Shown here in pieces: positions 36,480 to 49,237 of a DNA stretch of 64,000 nucleotides. The position numbers and the translations under genes are program-made. The notes beneath the pieces are model-generated. The model did not search any database and was not told the origin of the DNA. It saw only the letters and a program-made list of their open reading frames with translations. Location of the stretch: assembly GCA_965153455.1 (NCBI GenBank), contig OZ234493.1, forward strand, positions 20,016,213-20,080,212, given 5' to 3'. The DNA comes from Sphagnum compactum (taxonomy: Eukaryota; Bryophyta; Sphagnopsida; Sphagnales). Each line of letters begins with the position of its first letter. Position 1 is the stretch's first letter.

Positions 36480-38150
36480 GTTGAAAGTAAGATAAAATAA
36501 ACACAAAAAGTAAATGTCTCTATTATAATTATGTGTCATTCACATAATTATAATAAAATAACATAAAATTAAGTGAAAATATGTGTCAAGTACTGTCCAT
36601 GTTTGAGTTATTAAGTTAATTTAAAAAAAAAAAAAAAAAAACCAAAAACAATTTGAACCTTATCTGTAAAGTAAAAATACATTTGAAACCAATTAATTAA
36701 TGTGTTCAAACATAATTTTACATTTAAATACTTAATGAAATAGATATTGTATGGGCATAAGCAAGATAAAGTGAACAATTTTAAATACAAAAGCAAAGTA
36801 GATATAAAATAGTAACAAAACCCATGATAAAATGATTATACATTGAGTTTCTTTATATGAATGATTAAAGATTAAATAATTCTTCACTATAATGCATTAT
36901 TTTTCAAAATTTGCATCATAAAAATAGATTGAAAATAAGTTTTTCAAGATATAAATAGCTTTTACAGTCTATTTTTCGCAAAATGTGGACTATTGTAAAT
37001 GCTAACAAATAAAAAATAGATTAAATTTTCTAGATCCCTTAGAAATATAATTATTCTTATATCCTAACATTGTATAAATGTATTTCATTATATATTCTGT
37101 GTTTAAGGTTCCCCAACCATGAATTTACCACCCATTAAACATGGATATTTTTTGTTTATTTTCAAACCTTATTGGGTGAAAACATCCTTGGGTGGTACCA
37201 CTAGGAATGTCACACTTTGATTTTCTTAGACCTATCAAACTTTAAAAAATCATAGGAAACATTTAAATAAATATTTTCATAAAATGTTTTTAATGAGTAC
37301 ATATATTAGGTTCCATAGATTTTAGAATTTCAATAATATGAAGAATATTGTGTATTTTGATGTTCCTAATCATTGCTCTTTATTTTTTGAATGTAGATTA
37401 TTTTACATGTAAAAAAGAGGACCAAGAGTTTTTTAATGATACTTCCATTCATTTTGATGTTATTTTATTGTTTTCATATACAAAATACAAGGTAAAAATA
37501 AAAATGAATTTGTATAAGTACTGTTTTTGTTTACTTTAATATCATGCTTGCACCCATATGTACTAAGATAAGATATAAAGATCATCATATATTTGAGGTT
37601 GTCCTAAAAAAAATTCTAATCTATCTTTGTTAAAACATATTTGACACCTACTTAAAATTAAAGTTGATTCTAAAAAAGTAGAGTTCACAAATAGATGACA
37701 TTTAAAACATATTAAAACAATATTAAAACAATGCAGAATTTGAAAATTAATGCATCCAAATTGGGTATTAGGAACCACTATGGGACATAACAATCGTTTG
37801 ATTTCATTGAGATAAACACTAATGTAAGATGATGTTAGATCTATTAGATTATTTTTTACAAAAATATTTTAATGTATTATGAGAACATTAGGATAAATTT
37901 GAAATGAAACTAATGAACATGGAATACCCAAAAATACTTTTAAAGCAATTTAACCAATTTGCTTTTTGTTGCTTGAAGGACTTTCAATAAGAGTTGAAAT
38001 TATTTGAAAATAAAACTTAATGAGATTTTTTTTGTATACACATTTGGATATAATATATGATGCAACATCTTTCGGATCATAAAAATTATAATTATTTTCA
38101 TATTGATATGTAAATCATGATTTTAAGAGTATTTCACAAAATATGCTACT
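36480..38150. other. AT-rich DNA between copia reverse transcriptase and RNase H
   Basis: About 1.7 kb without recognisable coding sequence where a normal element would have the end of reverse transcriptase. It contains a 19-base A run (36623-36641), two single copies of the ATTAGGAACCACT terminal motif (about 37190 and 37765) and an R1 repeat copy (about 37855-38095). It is probably several nested insertions. Confidence 0.5.
37855..38095 (+). repeat. Interspersed repeat family R1, copy 3
   Basis: It contains ATTTTAATGTATTATGAGAA, then AATGAAACTAATGAACATGG and CCAAAAATACTTTTAAAGCA, in the same order as the copies near 26.53 and 32.54 kb. It ends in GATGCAACATCTTT, which the first copy also carries. 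Confidence 0.6.
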
Positions 38151-38159
38151 TTTAAAGAT

Positions 38160-38900
38160 TTGATTCTTAATGAAAAGGTATTTTATCTTTGATCATTCAA
38201 CTAAAGACATCAAATGCTTCACAACTTTATGATATGAATTTTTGTTGCATATCGAAGTTGTCAATTGCTTCATGTATGCAAATACAAACTTTTCTAAACT
38301 TGGCTTTTCTCGGAAGGAAAGTTGTTCAATTCATGGCATGTCACAAATTAATGCATTTGACAACAATAAAATGCATCTTTTGCTCTGTACATATCACTAA
38401 ACATATGGGAATTACATATGGTGGTGAAGGTTCACATTAACATCTAGTTTAAAAATTCAAAGATGGATCGCCTTTAGTTGGACAAATAATCAAGACTTTT
38501 GCAAGTCTACATCTAGATACATATTTTATACTTGTTGGAGGTGAAATTTCATGACTCAATGTGATTTAAGCAAGCTATTGTTGATCTTTCCTCAATAGAA
38601 ATTGAGTACATTGTAGCTATTTTAGCAACAAATAAAATTGTGTGGCTAACATAACTAATGAAATACCTTGGATCAATTTCCTTAATTGCAACCTATTCAA
38701 CTAATGTGTGATAATCAATCTTGCATTGTGTTGTCAAAGACATCTAAAGAGCATGATCCATTATTCATATCTACATCGAGTATCATTATTTGAGGGACAA
38801 GGTGGCAAGCTCAGAGATAGGATTTGCTATACATAACAAATGCACACAAATGTTGTCACAAAATCTCTTCACAAATTGAAATCACCAAGTTTGTGTAGAA
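38160..38900 (+). pseudogene. Copia RNase H remnant
   Basis: EVVNCFMYA near 38255 and ITKHMGITYGG near 38395-38425 match the segment before RNase H (in intact elements, a 'P.....A......Y' run ending in YL..T...G). Around 38560-38790 the frames give the 'STEAEY' equivalent in decayed form and LMCDNQSCIVLSK (about 38695-38735), the conserved end of copia RNase H. Stops are frequent. Confidence 0.75.
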
Positions 38901-38965
38901 AGGAAAGGATTGACCACTCCACATCCTAAAGCATGATCAAGTCTTCTTTTTACAGTGAGGGTGTT

Positions 38966-41900
38966 AATGATAGATATTCATTTAGGGTTAACATGAACAC
39001 GCCATACCCTTTCATACTCTTGGGTTGTGTCTGGAACTCTTAAGGGGAACTTCTATGTTTTCACATTTACTCATAATTGCAATATACAAAGCACAGTTTT
39101 GTTTATCACATTGTGTGTATTGGTAATCCATAACATCTTATTGGGTCACATACCCATTTGAAGCACTTGGGGTCTGCTTGCAAGGAGTTTCTTAAGGACT
39201 TTGAGAATGAGGATGATCGATCCAAAACCTATTGCAAGATTAGAAGACTTGAATGGAGAGTAACATTTGGTGTGTGTCCAATGGAGCTATGACCAAGGTC
39301 TGGTGGTAGTGGTACTAGAGCACTACAGACTGTCCTCAAACCAATGCAATTTCAACAGATGTTATGCCACTTGGACTTGAAGCCAAGAAGAATTTTGGGG
39401 TGCAAGTGACCCTCAAAGTATCTCACATTTTGGGCTGGATGCAATGGAGAAACTCAACAGAAATTGCAAATGCCCAACTTTTTCAGGCTGCAATTCAAAG
39501 AGGAGAAGATGTATATTTCTAGTACGTGTATCACTACTTGGAACTTGGAGAAAAGCTCTAGTTCTGCTACACCTGTGAGAATGAGGTGGGTATAGATAAA
39601 TGGGATGGCATTTTCTTGTTAGGAGAGCTGAAAGTATGTTGTTACTATCTGTATTATGTTACATCTGTGTTCATATATGAGAACTGGAATGATCCAAACA
39701 TCCCAAGATTTCACTGTGGATCACACAATTCAAATGCAAGCCTGCTGTGCTATCCTACCTTAAATTTGAATGCTGCGCCTTCCAGTTGGAATTACTGAAG
39801 ATGTCAAGGAGCTCATATTTGAAAATTTTCTACTTACCCAAGTTTCTTGGAAACAAATTTCAACTTTGTTTTTGGTGCTGCCATTTTGTCATTGCTTTCT
39901 ATCAATTTCAAAACTGGCAGGGGACTAAATGCAAGTTATGGGATTAGAATGACGACTTAAAAATATACTGAATTTTGTTTGTACAATAGTAAGACTTTCC
40001 TGGACATGGCCCAGGTGGAGCATGTGGTCATGCCATCAGCTTGGGTGAAGGAGTAGTGCAGGTGGGAATTTGTGTTGTGCAATTGAGCACAATGAGGTAT
40101 TGGAGAGTCAATAATGGATCAGAAAATTTGCACCACTAGGTTGACGTCATCCTTGGCTGCAAGCAACTTGAGGCTTTAATTGGTATGGCTGCCAAATACT
40201 ATTGGCCTTGTCCAGTATTTGCTGGAGAAATTTAGGTTTTTTGGGTAGGGTTTATTTGTTGTTGGACCCCAATATTTTAGTGTGAACAAAGTTCCAGCTT
40301 TTTCATGTTTGGGAGGGTTGTTGCCAAGGAACCATCTTGGAGTCCCATAAACATAACATTCTAAAATGTACTCATTGGTCACTGTAGGAATCCAAGATCA
40401 ACACACACAAATGAATGTCAAAACAAATTTGGTGTCAACCAATAACAAACTCAATAACCACACCTCCTATTCCTCTTTTGTGCTCTAGTTGTGCATGACA
40501 GTCCTTGTGCAACTTCTCAATTCTCAGATGCAAATCATGCATAATATTTCAACTGAAGATTGGATGTGGAAAAAGAGATGTGGAAAAAGTTGCTGTTTGC
40601 TGCAGCTGTCCTGTTCTAAATACATGTTACAAAAGTGGCACAAGGAATCAGTAACAGCATTGCTCCTTAGTAATGACTTGAAAGCTGCTGTGCAGTGGCA
40701 ACAGACAACGGGGGTCATGTGGTCTCATGGACATATCAGATGATGTCTTCAAGAACCCATCTGTACAACAAACTCAGGTACCCATATGCTTGTCATGAAT
40801 TTGACCAGCATACATGTAAAAGTGGACTTAGGGGATATCTGCATTTGTGTTGATAGCCTTCAGAAGTTGCAGCCATCGTAGATCTGTATTTTGTGAACTT
40901 GCACAAATTAGCCTAGAAACAAAGTATAATCTTGCATGTTTGAAGAAGGCACATCCTCTGTTCTTCTCTGTTACCAAATGAACATGAAATTCTCTATGCT
41001 AGTGTCCATGCTACTTAGCTGTAACTGCTGGTGGTTGAATCATAACTCAGGCTTGTTGCAGTTTGACAAATGTGCATCTTGTCAAATTTGTCTGATTGTT
41101 GATGCCCAGAATTAGAGACATTATCACTGTCAGCACTCTGGTTAAATCTTCTGTGCACACCTGCTGCTCCACCTGATCACCTTATATTGAAGAACCTTCA
41201 TGGGTAGCTCTCCACTGTACATGTGTGTATGTTATGTGTGTAGACAGCTAAACTCATCCGGTGTTGAAGAGACTGTTGACAGAGAACCTACTGCCAATGA
41301 CAGGGGCTGGTGACAGTGCCTACTTACTCCTACAAGTTTGTCAATTTGGACACGGCAGTCTAAAGCATACATTCTAGAACAGAATTCTCCAGCAGGGTGA
41401 GGGCATTGAAATTACCCACTTTCCTGCACTCAACCCTTCAAGGTCTTCTTCACCATTTTTCTGTAGAAATTTACACTCAGATCTGTCAAATTAGACACAC
41501 TATAGAATGGAATGCAGATCTATTGTTTAGATGAGGATTGTGCTACAGGTCCAGCTTGTATCCTGCTTTGCTCTTATTGTTGCTTCAGTATTCAAACACT
41601 TCTTTTGTCAATTTGTTACATTCTCATGGCAGTTGTTGTCACTTTGGCAGATGTTCTTGGCTGCAAATCAATTGGTTCCTTGTCGACCGATGATTTCAGT
41701 AACTGCAGTGATTCATGAGGCCTGATTTTGATGCTTTCCCATGTACACAGACCCAACAGGATCGAAGTGTCTTGACCCTGCATGAAAACTGAATTATCTA
41801 TTGGAGCCAAGTTATGAACTTGATGTGGTGTTTTCAGACAACTGTTGGTTCCTCACAATGTGTGTTCAAAATTGGCACACAAAAGCAGCACTTTGGCATT

Positions 41901-43680
41901 CGACCTTTCAGCTGTTGCAGTTCTTACAGGACAGACATGTGTGCTCAATTTTGTAGCCACTAGTATTGTCACAAGATGTGGTATCAAAGAACAAAGGTTG
42001 ACTCCTGATGGTCTGAAGCCCAGGAAGGTTCTTGCAAAGGCAATTTGGAGTCCAGTGTACATGTAGAAATGAGTACTAAGTCTAATACATATGTCCAATC
42101 TTTTTGTTGCTGAGGCCACCATGTACATGATACAGTGATGAGGACCCAAATGTCCAGACCAGAACTCAATACTTCAGGTTGCAAAGGTGAGTATTGTAAC
42201 AAGCGTGAAACTGTTGATAAGGGATAAACTCATCTTCTTTGATGTTAAAGTCTATACTTGAACATGAAGGATAAGTGTTAAACTATGCATCAAGAAGGTC
42301 ACACAAGTTCAGTGTTCAGGTTGTCTAATTTCAAACCAAATTTTAAGCTGATTAGAATCATGGTGGCATGGTGAAAAACCACCAAAGATATTTTTGAGGA
42401 CAAAGGGTGAAGTTTTGGGAACAGATGGAGATTTTCTTTAAGGTATGTGTTAATGATGTTAACGTGCATCAACTCCATATGACAAAACATTTCAAACATC
42501 TAAAATGTGTACTTGGATGTTCATAAACAATTTAGATTCAACCCTAACCTTGCAAAGAGTTATTAGTTAACAAGTAATGATATCGCGGTCTTAACATGGT
42601 AAACATTGTTGGGGTCAACAGAGAAGGAAAAAAACCTGAAAACACCAAGAACATTGAGTATCTTAACATTCAAGCATCGTGTGGGATGGTAACATATTCC
42701 AGAAGATAAGGGATCATATTACAACTTGAACAACATTTTAGCTCTGCAATCCACAACCAGGTTGACATGTCTAATTTCAAGCCCTGAAATCAACAACAAA
42801 CACATTGTGAATTGTCTTCTTACAGATGCAGGCAACAAGCTGCTGACAAACTTTTTTTGGTCTGTTGAACTCTCTCTGACCTTGGAACTAATAAGATGAA
42901 CAATGCAGACACAGACTTATTGCACACCAGCAGCAAAGATCTTAAATTCACAAGACTTTTGGTATTCAATGAATCAACAATATTGACTACCCAAGGCGAC
43001 ACTGCATTACAAAAACCAAGCTTTTCAGCTTTCATATTGCTAGCTCATACAATAATAGTTTCACACCATGTACATTTTAAGCTACTATTGCAAGTTCAAA
43101 GAGGGAATTAATTAAGCTGCAACCCCAACTGCATATCATTTTGGTCTGGATGCTCCAGAGGGGGAAGCTTGAAACACATCACCAGCTTAGGACTCTACAA
43201 AATGTACACAAACTATGAACAACAAAAGCTAGATGATCATCACCCAGCCATTGCAGAGGACATCAATGTTCATCATGACTCTTCTATTGAGCATTACTGT
43301 GTACTCAATTTGTTTTAGCGGCTGGACACTATTTACTTGTCTGGTACGCAGCAGCTTGACATGATCTACAACCCTTTTGTGTTCACTAGATTTGAGTCTT
43401 GGTAAGAAATTGCTCCTCTACCCAAGCAGCTGGCTGGCTACTGAGCCACACTACTCAGGCTATGAAATAAACTCAGGATTCATGGTGAAATGCAAGTCTG
43501 TGCAAGCAGATCTGCAAAGATTACAACATTGGACCTAGTATGATGCCCCAAACTTAGGCAATGATTTGGTGGGCCTAGACTAAAAAGGGGATTGTGGTGT
43601 TGTTGGGCTCTTGAATTGAGCTGAAAACTAAGTCCTGGCGGTTTGCAGAGCTCTATAGTACTTGCTTGACTGCATCCACA
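38966..43680. other. Unique-looking intergenic DNA, no gene recognised
   Basis: About 4.7 kb with GC higher than the AT deserts and few obvious repeats. Short open frames occur on both strands, but none shows a family motif. The first few hundred bases may be the copia 3' LTR. The right end probably holds the 3' UTR of the minus-strand dioxygenase gene. Decayed or non-coding transcribed sequence cannot be excluded. Confidence 0.4.
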
Positions 43681-46244
43681 TTAAGCTTGCACAAGATGGT
43701 ACTGTTCGGGTCTTTCAGCACCCTTGGGATGATGTTTGTAAGCATTGGAGAGGAATTCTTGGAAGGTAAACGCTCGGTAGATTCGAGGTTGTTGTGGCGT
43801 GATGATCTCTTCAGGTGCCATAATGGTTGCACTCAAAGGAGGGTTAAGGAAGCAGGCCATTGAGAGACGCTTGCTGGTACCATTCACAATTGCCCTGTGT
43901 AATACACTCTTGTATCTCCTGTTGCTCAAGATCTGCAAAGCAAAAGACAATAATTTTCCATGAGTCCAATAGAAATTCCAATAAGCAAAAAAGGAAGAAA
44001 ATTTCCTCCAAAGACAGAATCACCAAACTTTTTCAAGGACTTGGATCTCTCCTTCTACAAACAGTTCAACAACCAGCTTCTTTATAACTGTCAGAGATGG
44101 CCACACACTTTGTACTAGCTACTGTCACTGCTGCAGTGCTGCTGCATTCGGGTATAGCATGGACTTGGTCCCCTTGCAATATCTTCTTCCAACAGATCAT
44201 GTCAGAAACTTGCACATGTGACTGCAAGTTACTAAGGTTCCTGCTGCAAAATGTGCTGAATCTTTTGACTGTGATCTTACAATCAGTGAATCTTGTGAAG
44301 ATTGCTCAAACAAGAATCCCCATACATATATTCTGCTGCTGCAGCTATTGTTTAAAATAATTGTCAGTCCTTAAAACAAAACTTCTTGTACAGTGAAGAA
44401 GAAGAAGAACAAGAACAAGAACAAGATTATGATGAAGAGTGGGGCTTCATGCATGCAAGTGCTGATCACTCTTAGCATACACTCACTCACTCTTGGCCCT
44501 ATTGCAAAGTTCAAAACCAGACTGTTGACTTGGCATGATGATGATAATGATGATAGAGAATGTGAATAATGAATCTACTGACAAAGTGTTTTGACTTTTA
44601 GTACACGTAGCAGGGGACAGAGAATAAGAGCGCATAGAGTCCTGTCCTGGCAGGATTTGATGTGATATTCCAGGCCACATGCAGGCAGGCTAGGCAGGGC
44701 CCACTGCAACTAGCTGGTACCGGCCTAGTTTCAGCTGGTAACCATCAGGGTTTATCTTGATAGAGGTGGAAAGAGAATGAAAGCTGATTCAATATCTAGA
44801 TGCATTGAGCGTCTGGACTATCAAAAGCTGTTTTAGATGCTCTGCTGCATCTCATCATCACTCCAGTGTGAATCACAAACAGAACAAGCTGAGGCCAAAC
44901 TAGCTTAGCTACTGTAACATCTCGGGAATACGTCATATTCTGTTGCAGCTTTGCAGCCCTGCTGGATAAACTTCTCGGTTCTTTGGTTCGTTGGCTGGTT
45001 GCTGCATACTTTGGATTCATGCAAGTCGACCCGGAGAATCATTACTGGACCAGTATCTACATGTACATACAACTCACCATTGCCAGCAAAAACTTGTGTG
45101 GAGAAGGTCTAGCATTTGTAGCAAGAATGTACAAAATTATTGGGAAGTCTGCACATGACTAGAGTACTACTGTATGTGTGCGTGCGTGTGTACCTGGAAG
45201 AGGTCACCAACGTTCACGACGAAGCACTCGGGTCGAGGTTTGACGGTGACCCACTGCTCGTTGATGAATACTTGTAAGCCGACCACATTGTCCTGGTGAA
45301 GAATGGTGAGGAGATGAGGGTCGGTGTGAGCGCGAAGCCCAATTGCGAGCTCGGGCTCAGGACACGGAGGATACAAGTTCAAGCGCATGGACACCATAGC
45401 TGATTCTTCGAAGTAGTGGTTCAGTCGCGTTGGCGGCAAGCCCAGACCTTCCGCAAGAAGCTCAGTGAGCTGCCGTGCTAGCTTCTCCACTTCGCCCATG
45501 TACTCTTCCAATGTCTCACTGCACACACAACACACGCCACCATGCATCTACCGTTCATTATGATATTCTAGAGCTACTCAATCTTCCAGCATCTGCTAAT
45601 CTAGATCCAATAGGGACGAGATCTCATGCAAAACTTGAGGCTATGTCCACCAGCTTGCAGTCTGAAGAAAACATCATGCAATACCTGAAATCCTCCTGCT
45701 CAGAGTCAAAGAGTTTGGAGGCGTATTCGGCGATGTTGGAGTAAGGATGTAGCTGTAAACTGAAGCTCTCTGCCCAGTGTCTCACAGTCTGATCAACCCA
45801 TGTGTTAGCTCCGTAACCGAACTTCTCGCCCGGGGCTCGATGTGCTCTTTCCTTCGCTTCAAGCGGACGCTCGAAGAGACGGTGCGCTTGCGCCTGGCAT
45901 CTCGCAATCAGTTTGAGGTCTACTCCATGGTTTGCCACTTGCAGAAATCCCCATTTCTCGCAAGCTTCGGCCATGGCACACACCACTGACTGTCTGTCGG
46001 TCTCCCCACCCGTCCGCAGCTTCGAGAGGTCGATGACAGGAACGTCGAGAAGCTCTGAACTCTGTGCGCATACAGACGCCCTGTCGTCTTCCACTTCCAC
46101 GAACATCTCTGGCAGCTTCATTGAACCTTGTAGGATAGCTGAAATCAATACGGCGTTGGTCAGTGAACCTGAGCTCGCTGCCAACATGGCTGCTAGATCT
46201 GAGGTAGCTGGAAGTCTCGTAGACGGTATCTGTTGCATACCCAT
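43681..46244 (-). CDS. 2-oxoglutarate/Fe(II)-dependent dioxygenase, gibberellin-oxidase-like
   Basis: A DOXC-class enzyme that couples 2-oxoglutarate decarboxylation to oxidation of a small-molecule substrate; probably cytosolic. Exons on the minus strand: 46244-45685, 45518-45194, 43932-43681. They total 1137 nt, 378 residues, with GT-AG introns of 166 and 1261 nt. The DIOX_N domain (about residues 66-165) contains VPVIDLSKL, CEKWGFLQVANHGVD and KERAHRAPGE. In the catalytic domain (about 226-326) the Fe ligands are H251, D253 and H307 and the 2-oxoglutarate ligands R317 and S319, all intact. The intron after VNVGDLFQ and the one before ETLEEY match gibberellin oxidase positions as I recall them. 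Words such as YPPCPEPELAIGL, ILHQDNVVGLQVF and NRRYKSVLHRAIVN recall GA 20-oxidases and C20-GA 2-oxidases; the exact substrate cannot be assigned. An upstream in-frame ATG at 46298 would add 18 residues. Confidence 0.9.
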
Positions 46245-46606
46245 GATGGCTGCCACAAATCCCAGCGGCTTGGAATTCAACAAAACGAAAAAAAACACTA
46301 GAAGATTCTTGAACGAAGCCCGCAGCTGCGCACTTGGGGTCGAGAGTTTGAAAGCTAATGATCAACGATTCTGAAGAGTCCAATCCAGCTCGCACATTTC
46401 AGCTGCCAGAAGATTATCAGAATATTTTCGAGAACGGAGCTTGCAAGGTACTAGAACTTGGAAGTTTGACGGGGTCTTTACGATATTCAAGGTTGTTGTG
46501 ACGAACTGCAACCACATGTCTCGCTTCTTCGAGTTGCAGGAATGCTCAAAGCTCTCGACGTCTTGCACGCGGAGTCTAACTTCAACTATTGGCGGAGAAC
46601 TAAAGC

Positions 46607-46614
46607 TTTTTATA
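46607..46614 (-). promoter_or_regulatory. Candidate TATA box for the dioxygenase gene (proximal)
   Basis: TATAAAAA on the minus strand, about 370 bases upstream of the chosen start codon, would give a short conventional leader. A minus-strand open stretch at 46568-46362 would then lie in the leader as an upstream reading frame. Confidence 0.4.
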
Positions 46615-47960
46615 CAATAGACATCAACTTTTCAACAACTTCGTACAAGTGCGCAGCGGAACAGACTGGCTGACTAGGCAAGAACAAGAAGAACTGAACA
46701 AGCTTGCTATGAAAGATTTCGGACGTCGACAAGTGCATTGACAATGAAGAAGCTGTAGAGGACTAGACGTTTACAACAACATTCACAAGTTGTGAGATCT
46801 TCACAGCTCAACATGTATATATTTTTGGAATCGAGAATCGGCAGCTTGCGGCTCGACAAAGCAACATTCAACTCAAAACAATACTAGGCACACGCAACGA
46901 CAAACTTTGAGTGAACGCGTAACCCAAGCTAGATTGGTCGAGATCGAGGAGTCGGGCTACTGCAGCTGGGAGGACGGACAAGCGAGAACAGGATCAACGA
47001 CTAGCTGGCTGGAACAACACTATGAAGCCATGCATCCAAAATGGACGAGAGGAAGTGGCCGGGACGTTGTATCCAGATCAGTTCGGAACATCAAACACAT
47101 GAAGAACAGGCAGCTCTTGAATATAAGCGGGTGGTGATCACTACAAACTCAGGGCTCCAGCAGATACCGTAGTCTAACTGGACGTCGAGACGCAGATCAA
47201 CATGAACTAGCTGGACAACTGCTGGACATTAAGAAATGCTCCAATTCGAAGCAAGCCTGCAACACTGACTAGAAATTATTTACACTTTAGTATCCGAGTT
47301 TTATAAAAGCTGGACTGAAGAACAAACCCCCAAGCAAGCAAACAAGCAAGCAAGCAGTTGCTCCAACACGTCACAAATATGCCAATTTCAAACGGCTCAA
47401 AGGACGTTACGTGGATCAGCTGAACTAGCTAGTAACTTGCAGCAGTACCCCTGAAACCAAGAAATTAAGAACTAGCTGTGGATCAACAACACTAACGAGT
47501 GAAAGACCAAGAACATGTATACCAACCCTTGAACCCAAGCAGCAGATGGAGTGCGGACACGAGGAGAGAAGAATATGCAGTCTAGAGAGACACTGATGAG
47601 GATGAGTGAGGTGCAAGGCAAATGAAGAAGAAGAGGAACGTGTGTGTGAGAGAGAGAGAGAGCGAGAGAGAGAGAGAGCTGCAGCAGCAAGTGCGGAAGG
47701 GTAAGCGGAGTAGCAGGGAAGGCAGTGGGCGTGGGATGGGATGTTGTTGGACAGAGAAAAGGGCGAGCAGGCAGGGTCTTTTATATTTAGCTCAGCAGCG
47801 GCAGGAGCCGAGAAGAAGCATCTGGTGGCAAACCAAAATTGGGCAGACAACGCCGGGGACGCTTCTTTCCTGGTACCCGCCATTCCGGGAGTGTCTATAG
47901 GCAGCAGCCACTAGCTTCTGCCAGACAGTCTCCTCTCTCAGTCCGTCAGTCAGTCAGTCA
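46615..47960 (-). promoter_or_regulatory. Dioxygenase upstream region with distal TATA and CT tract
   Basis: A second minus-strand TATA box (CTAAATATAAAAG, core 47780-47785) lies about 100 bases upstream of a CT tract (sense strand) at 47648-47678. That is the order seen in many plant promoters. If used, the leader would be about 1.5 kb long and possibly spliced. The region has elevated GC, an AAGC/AAAC microsatellite (about 47326-47355) and a CAGT run (47946-47963). Confidence 0.4.
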
Positions 47961-49237
47961 GTCGCAGTCACTAGGTCCACTGCATCTCATCTTCACCCAG
48001 CTATTTGGCCCACTGTTGTACGTTCCCTTCGCTTGTACCCACCTACGTAGACCTACGTCTACCCACAACCAACAACTGTTCATACACCCATACAAACACA
48101 TACATACATACATACATATATACTGGCTTTAAACTGTCGTGCAGTACTGATGAAAACACTGAAGCTAGCTTTTAACGAACCTCTCTCATTGCTAGCTCAA
48201 TAGTTTTTGGGTCCAAGTACAAATTATTTTTGGAGCAAAAAACTGGTATACTAATTAAGTGTTTTCAACACCTACATTAGTTACTTAATTGGGTAACTAA
48301 CTAGAGCACATTGAGATCACACATACATATCTGCTTGCATGAGATTGCACCTGGTGAAACTCAGTTAAAATCCAGGGATTAAAATCTAGGAATTTTACAT
48401 TTTACCTCCTGCAAGAAGTACCCACATATGTACCCAGGTCAATAATTTTTTTGTTGCATTGAGACTTTAAACAACTCTGAGTGGAACAAGTATGATGAGT
48501 GTTACCCAGGTTAATTTAACCCAGTCCCTAGCTTGATGAGTTCAATGATAATTGTGGTAATTATGGATTAACTAGCAAATACAATGAGTGTTAACTTACC
48601 CATATTAGGTTTAGCCCGTAACTGGCTTGATGAGATCAAGGATATTTGTTGTAATGGAGAAGGAATTACTAGCCCCCGTGTTTCAAATGGACTCTTTTGT
48701 CTCTGTTTTTGGCAGTAATGACCATATCATCTTATTACTTACACAGAGAGACAGTGACATTGTGGTTGGTTGTGGGTTCCGAAATAATTGTACCAGAGAC
48801 CAATTCCAACAATTCCCCTGGGTTCTTGTGATTTCCAAAAATAACAGCCTAGCTGAGAGTACAAAATGGCAGTCTCTGTGATGAATGCACTTCACCCTTT
48901 TGAAACACAGTGATTAGAATTTTTCAGAGTAGTTAGATTTATTTTTTCGTTCTAGACTCCTTTCCTGGTGTTGTGAGCACAACTGAAACCAACCATCTTA
49001 CTTGTAATCTAGACTTGGTTTTTTTAGAATAAATGTTTTATAAAAAAAGTGGGTTTTTTGTCAGCTGCTCGGTGGTTAAAAGAAGCATGATAAGCATTAA
49101 AGAAAAAAGCACAGCACAGGGTTCCTCATATTCCTTGAGGGGCTTTTCTTCCCTCCTCCTGCCAAAACAACAACAAAATCTGCAGTCTTGCTTTGTTGGG
49201 GAACTCAAAATTTGCCAACCCCCCCAACTGGAGGGCA
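47961..49237. repeat. Intergenic DNA with local duplication
   Basis: No gene. An ACAT microsatellite lies at 48097-48118. A unit of roughly 90 bases starting ATGAGTGTTA is repeated in tandem (about 48495-48580 and 48581-48670), sharing GGCTTGATGAG-type words and ending ACTAGC. Complementary GTGTTTCAAA words near 48680 and 48900 hint at a small MITE, but the arms are short. Confidence 0.5.

Larger units (their letters stand above)
29390..38965 (+). mobile_element. Decayed Ty1/copia retrotransposon, interrupted by later insertions
   Basis: Gag knuckle, protease, pre-integrase/integrase, reverse transcriptase and RNase H remnants occur in the Ty1/copia order on the plus strand over 9.5 kb, about twice the length of a normal element. 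Every domain carries stops and frameshifts. The extra length comes from insertions between domains: a TIR-bounded segment at 30282-31651, another at 34418-35221, a CACTA-type MITE at 35726-35879, and AT-rich sequence at about 36.5-38.15 kb. The right end is probably near 38961, where a purine tract (GTGAGGG) is followed by TGTTAATGAT, a plausible 3' LTR start. Confidence 0.8.

Noticed and set aside
45859-46395. 178- and 153-residue frames overlapping the dioxygenase first exon
   Set aside because: Out-of-frame and antisense shadows of the exon that encodes the DIOX_N domain.
48675-48912. A MITE bounded by GTGTTTCAAA words
   Set aside because: The arms match over only about 13 bases and no target-site duplication was found; too weak to annotate as an element.
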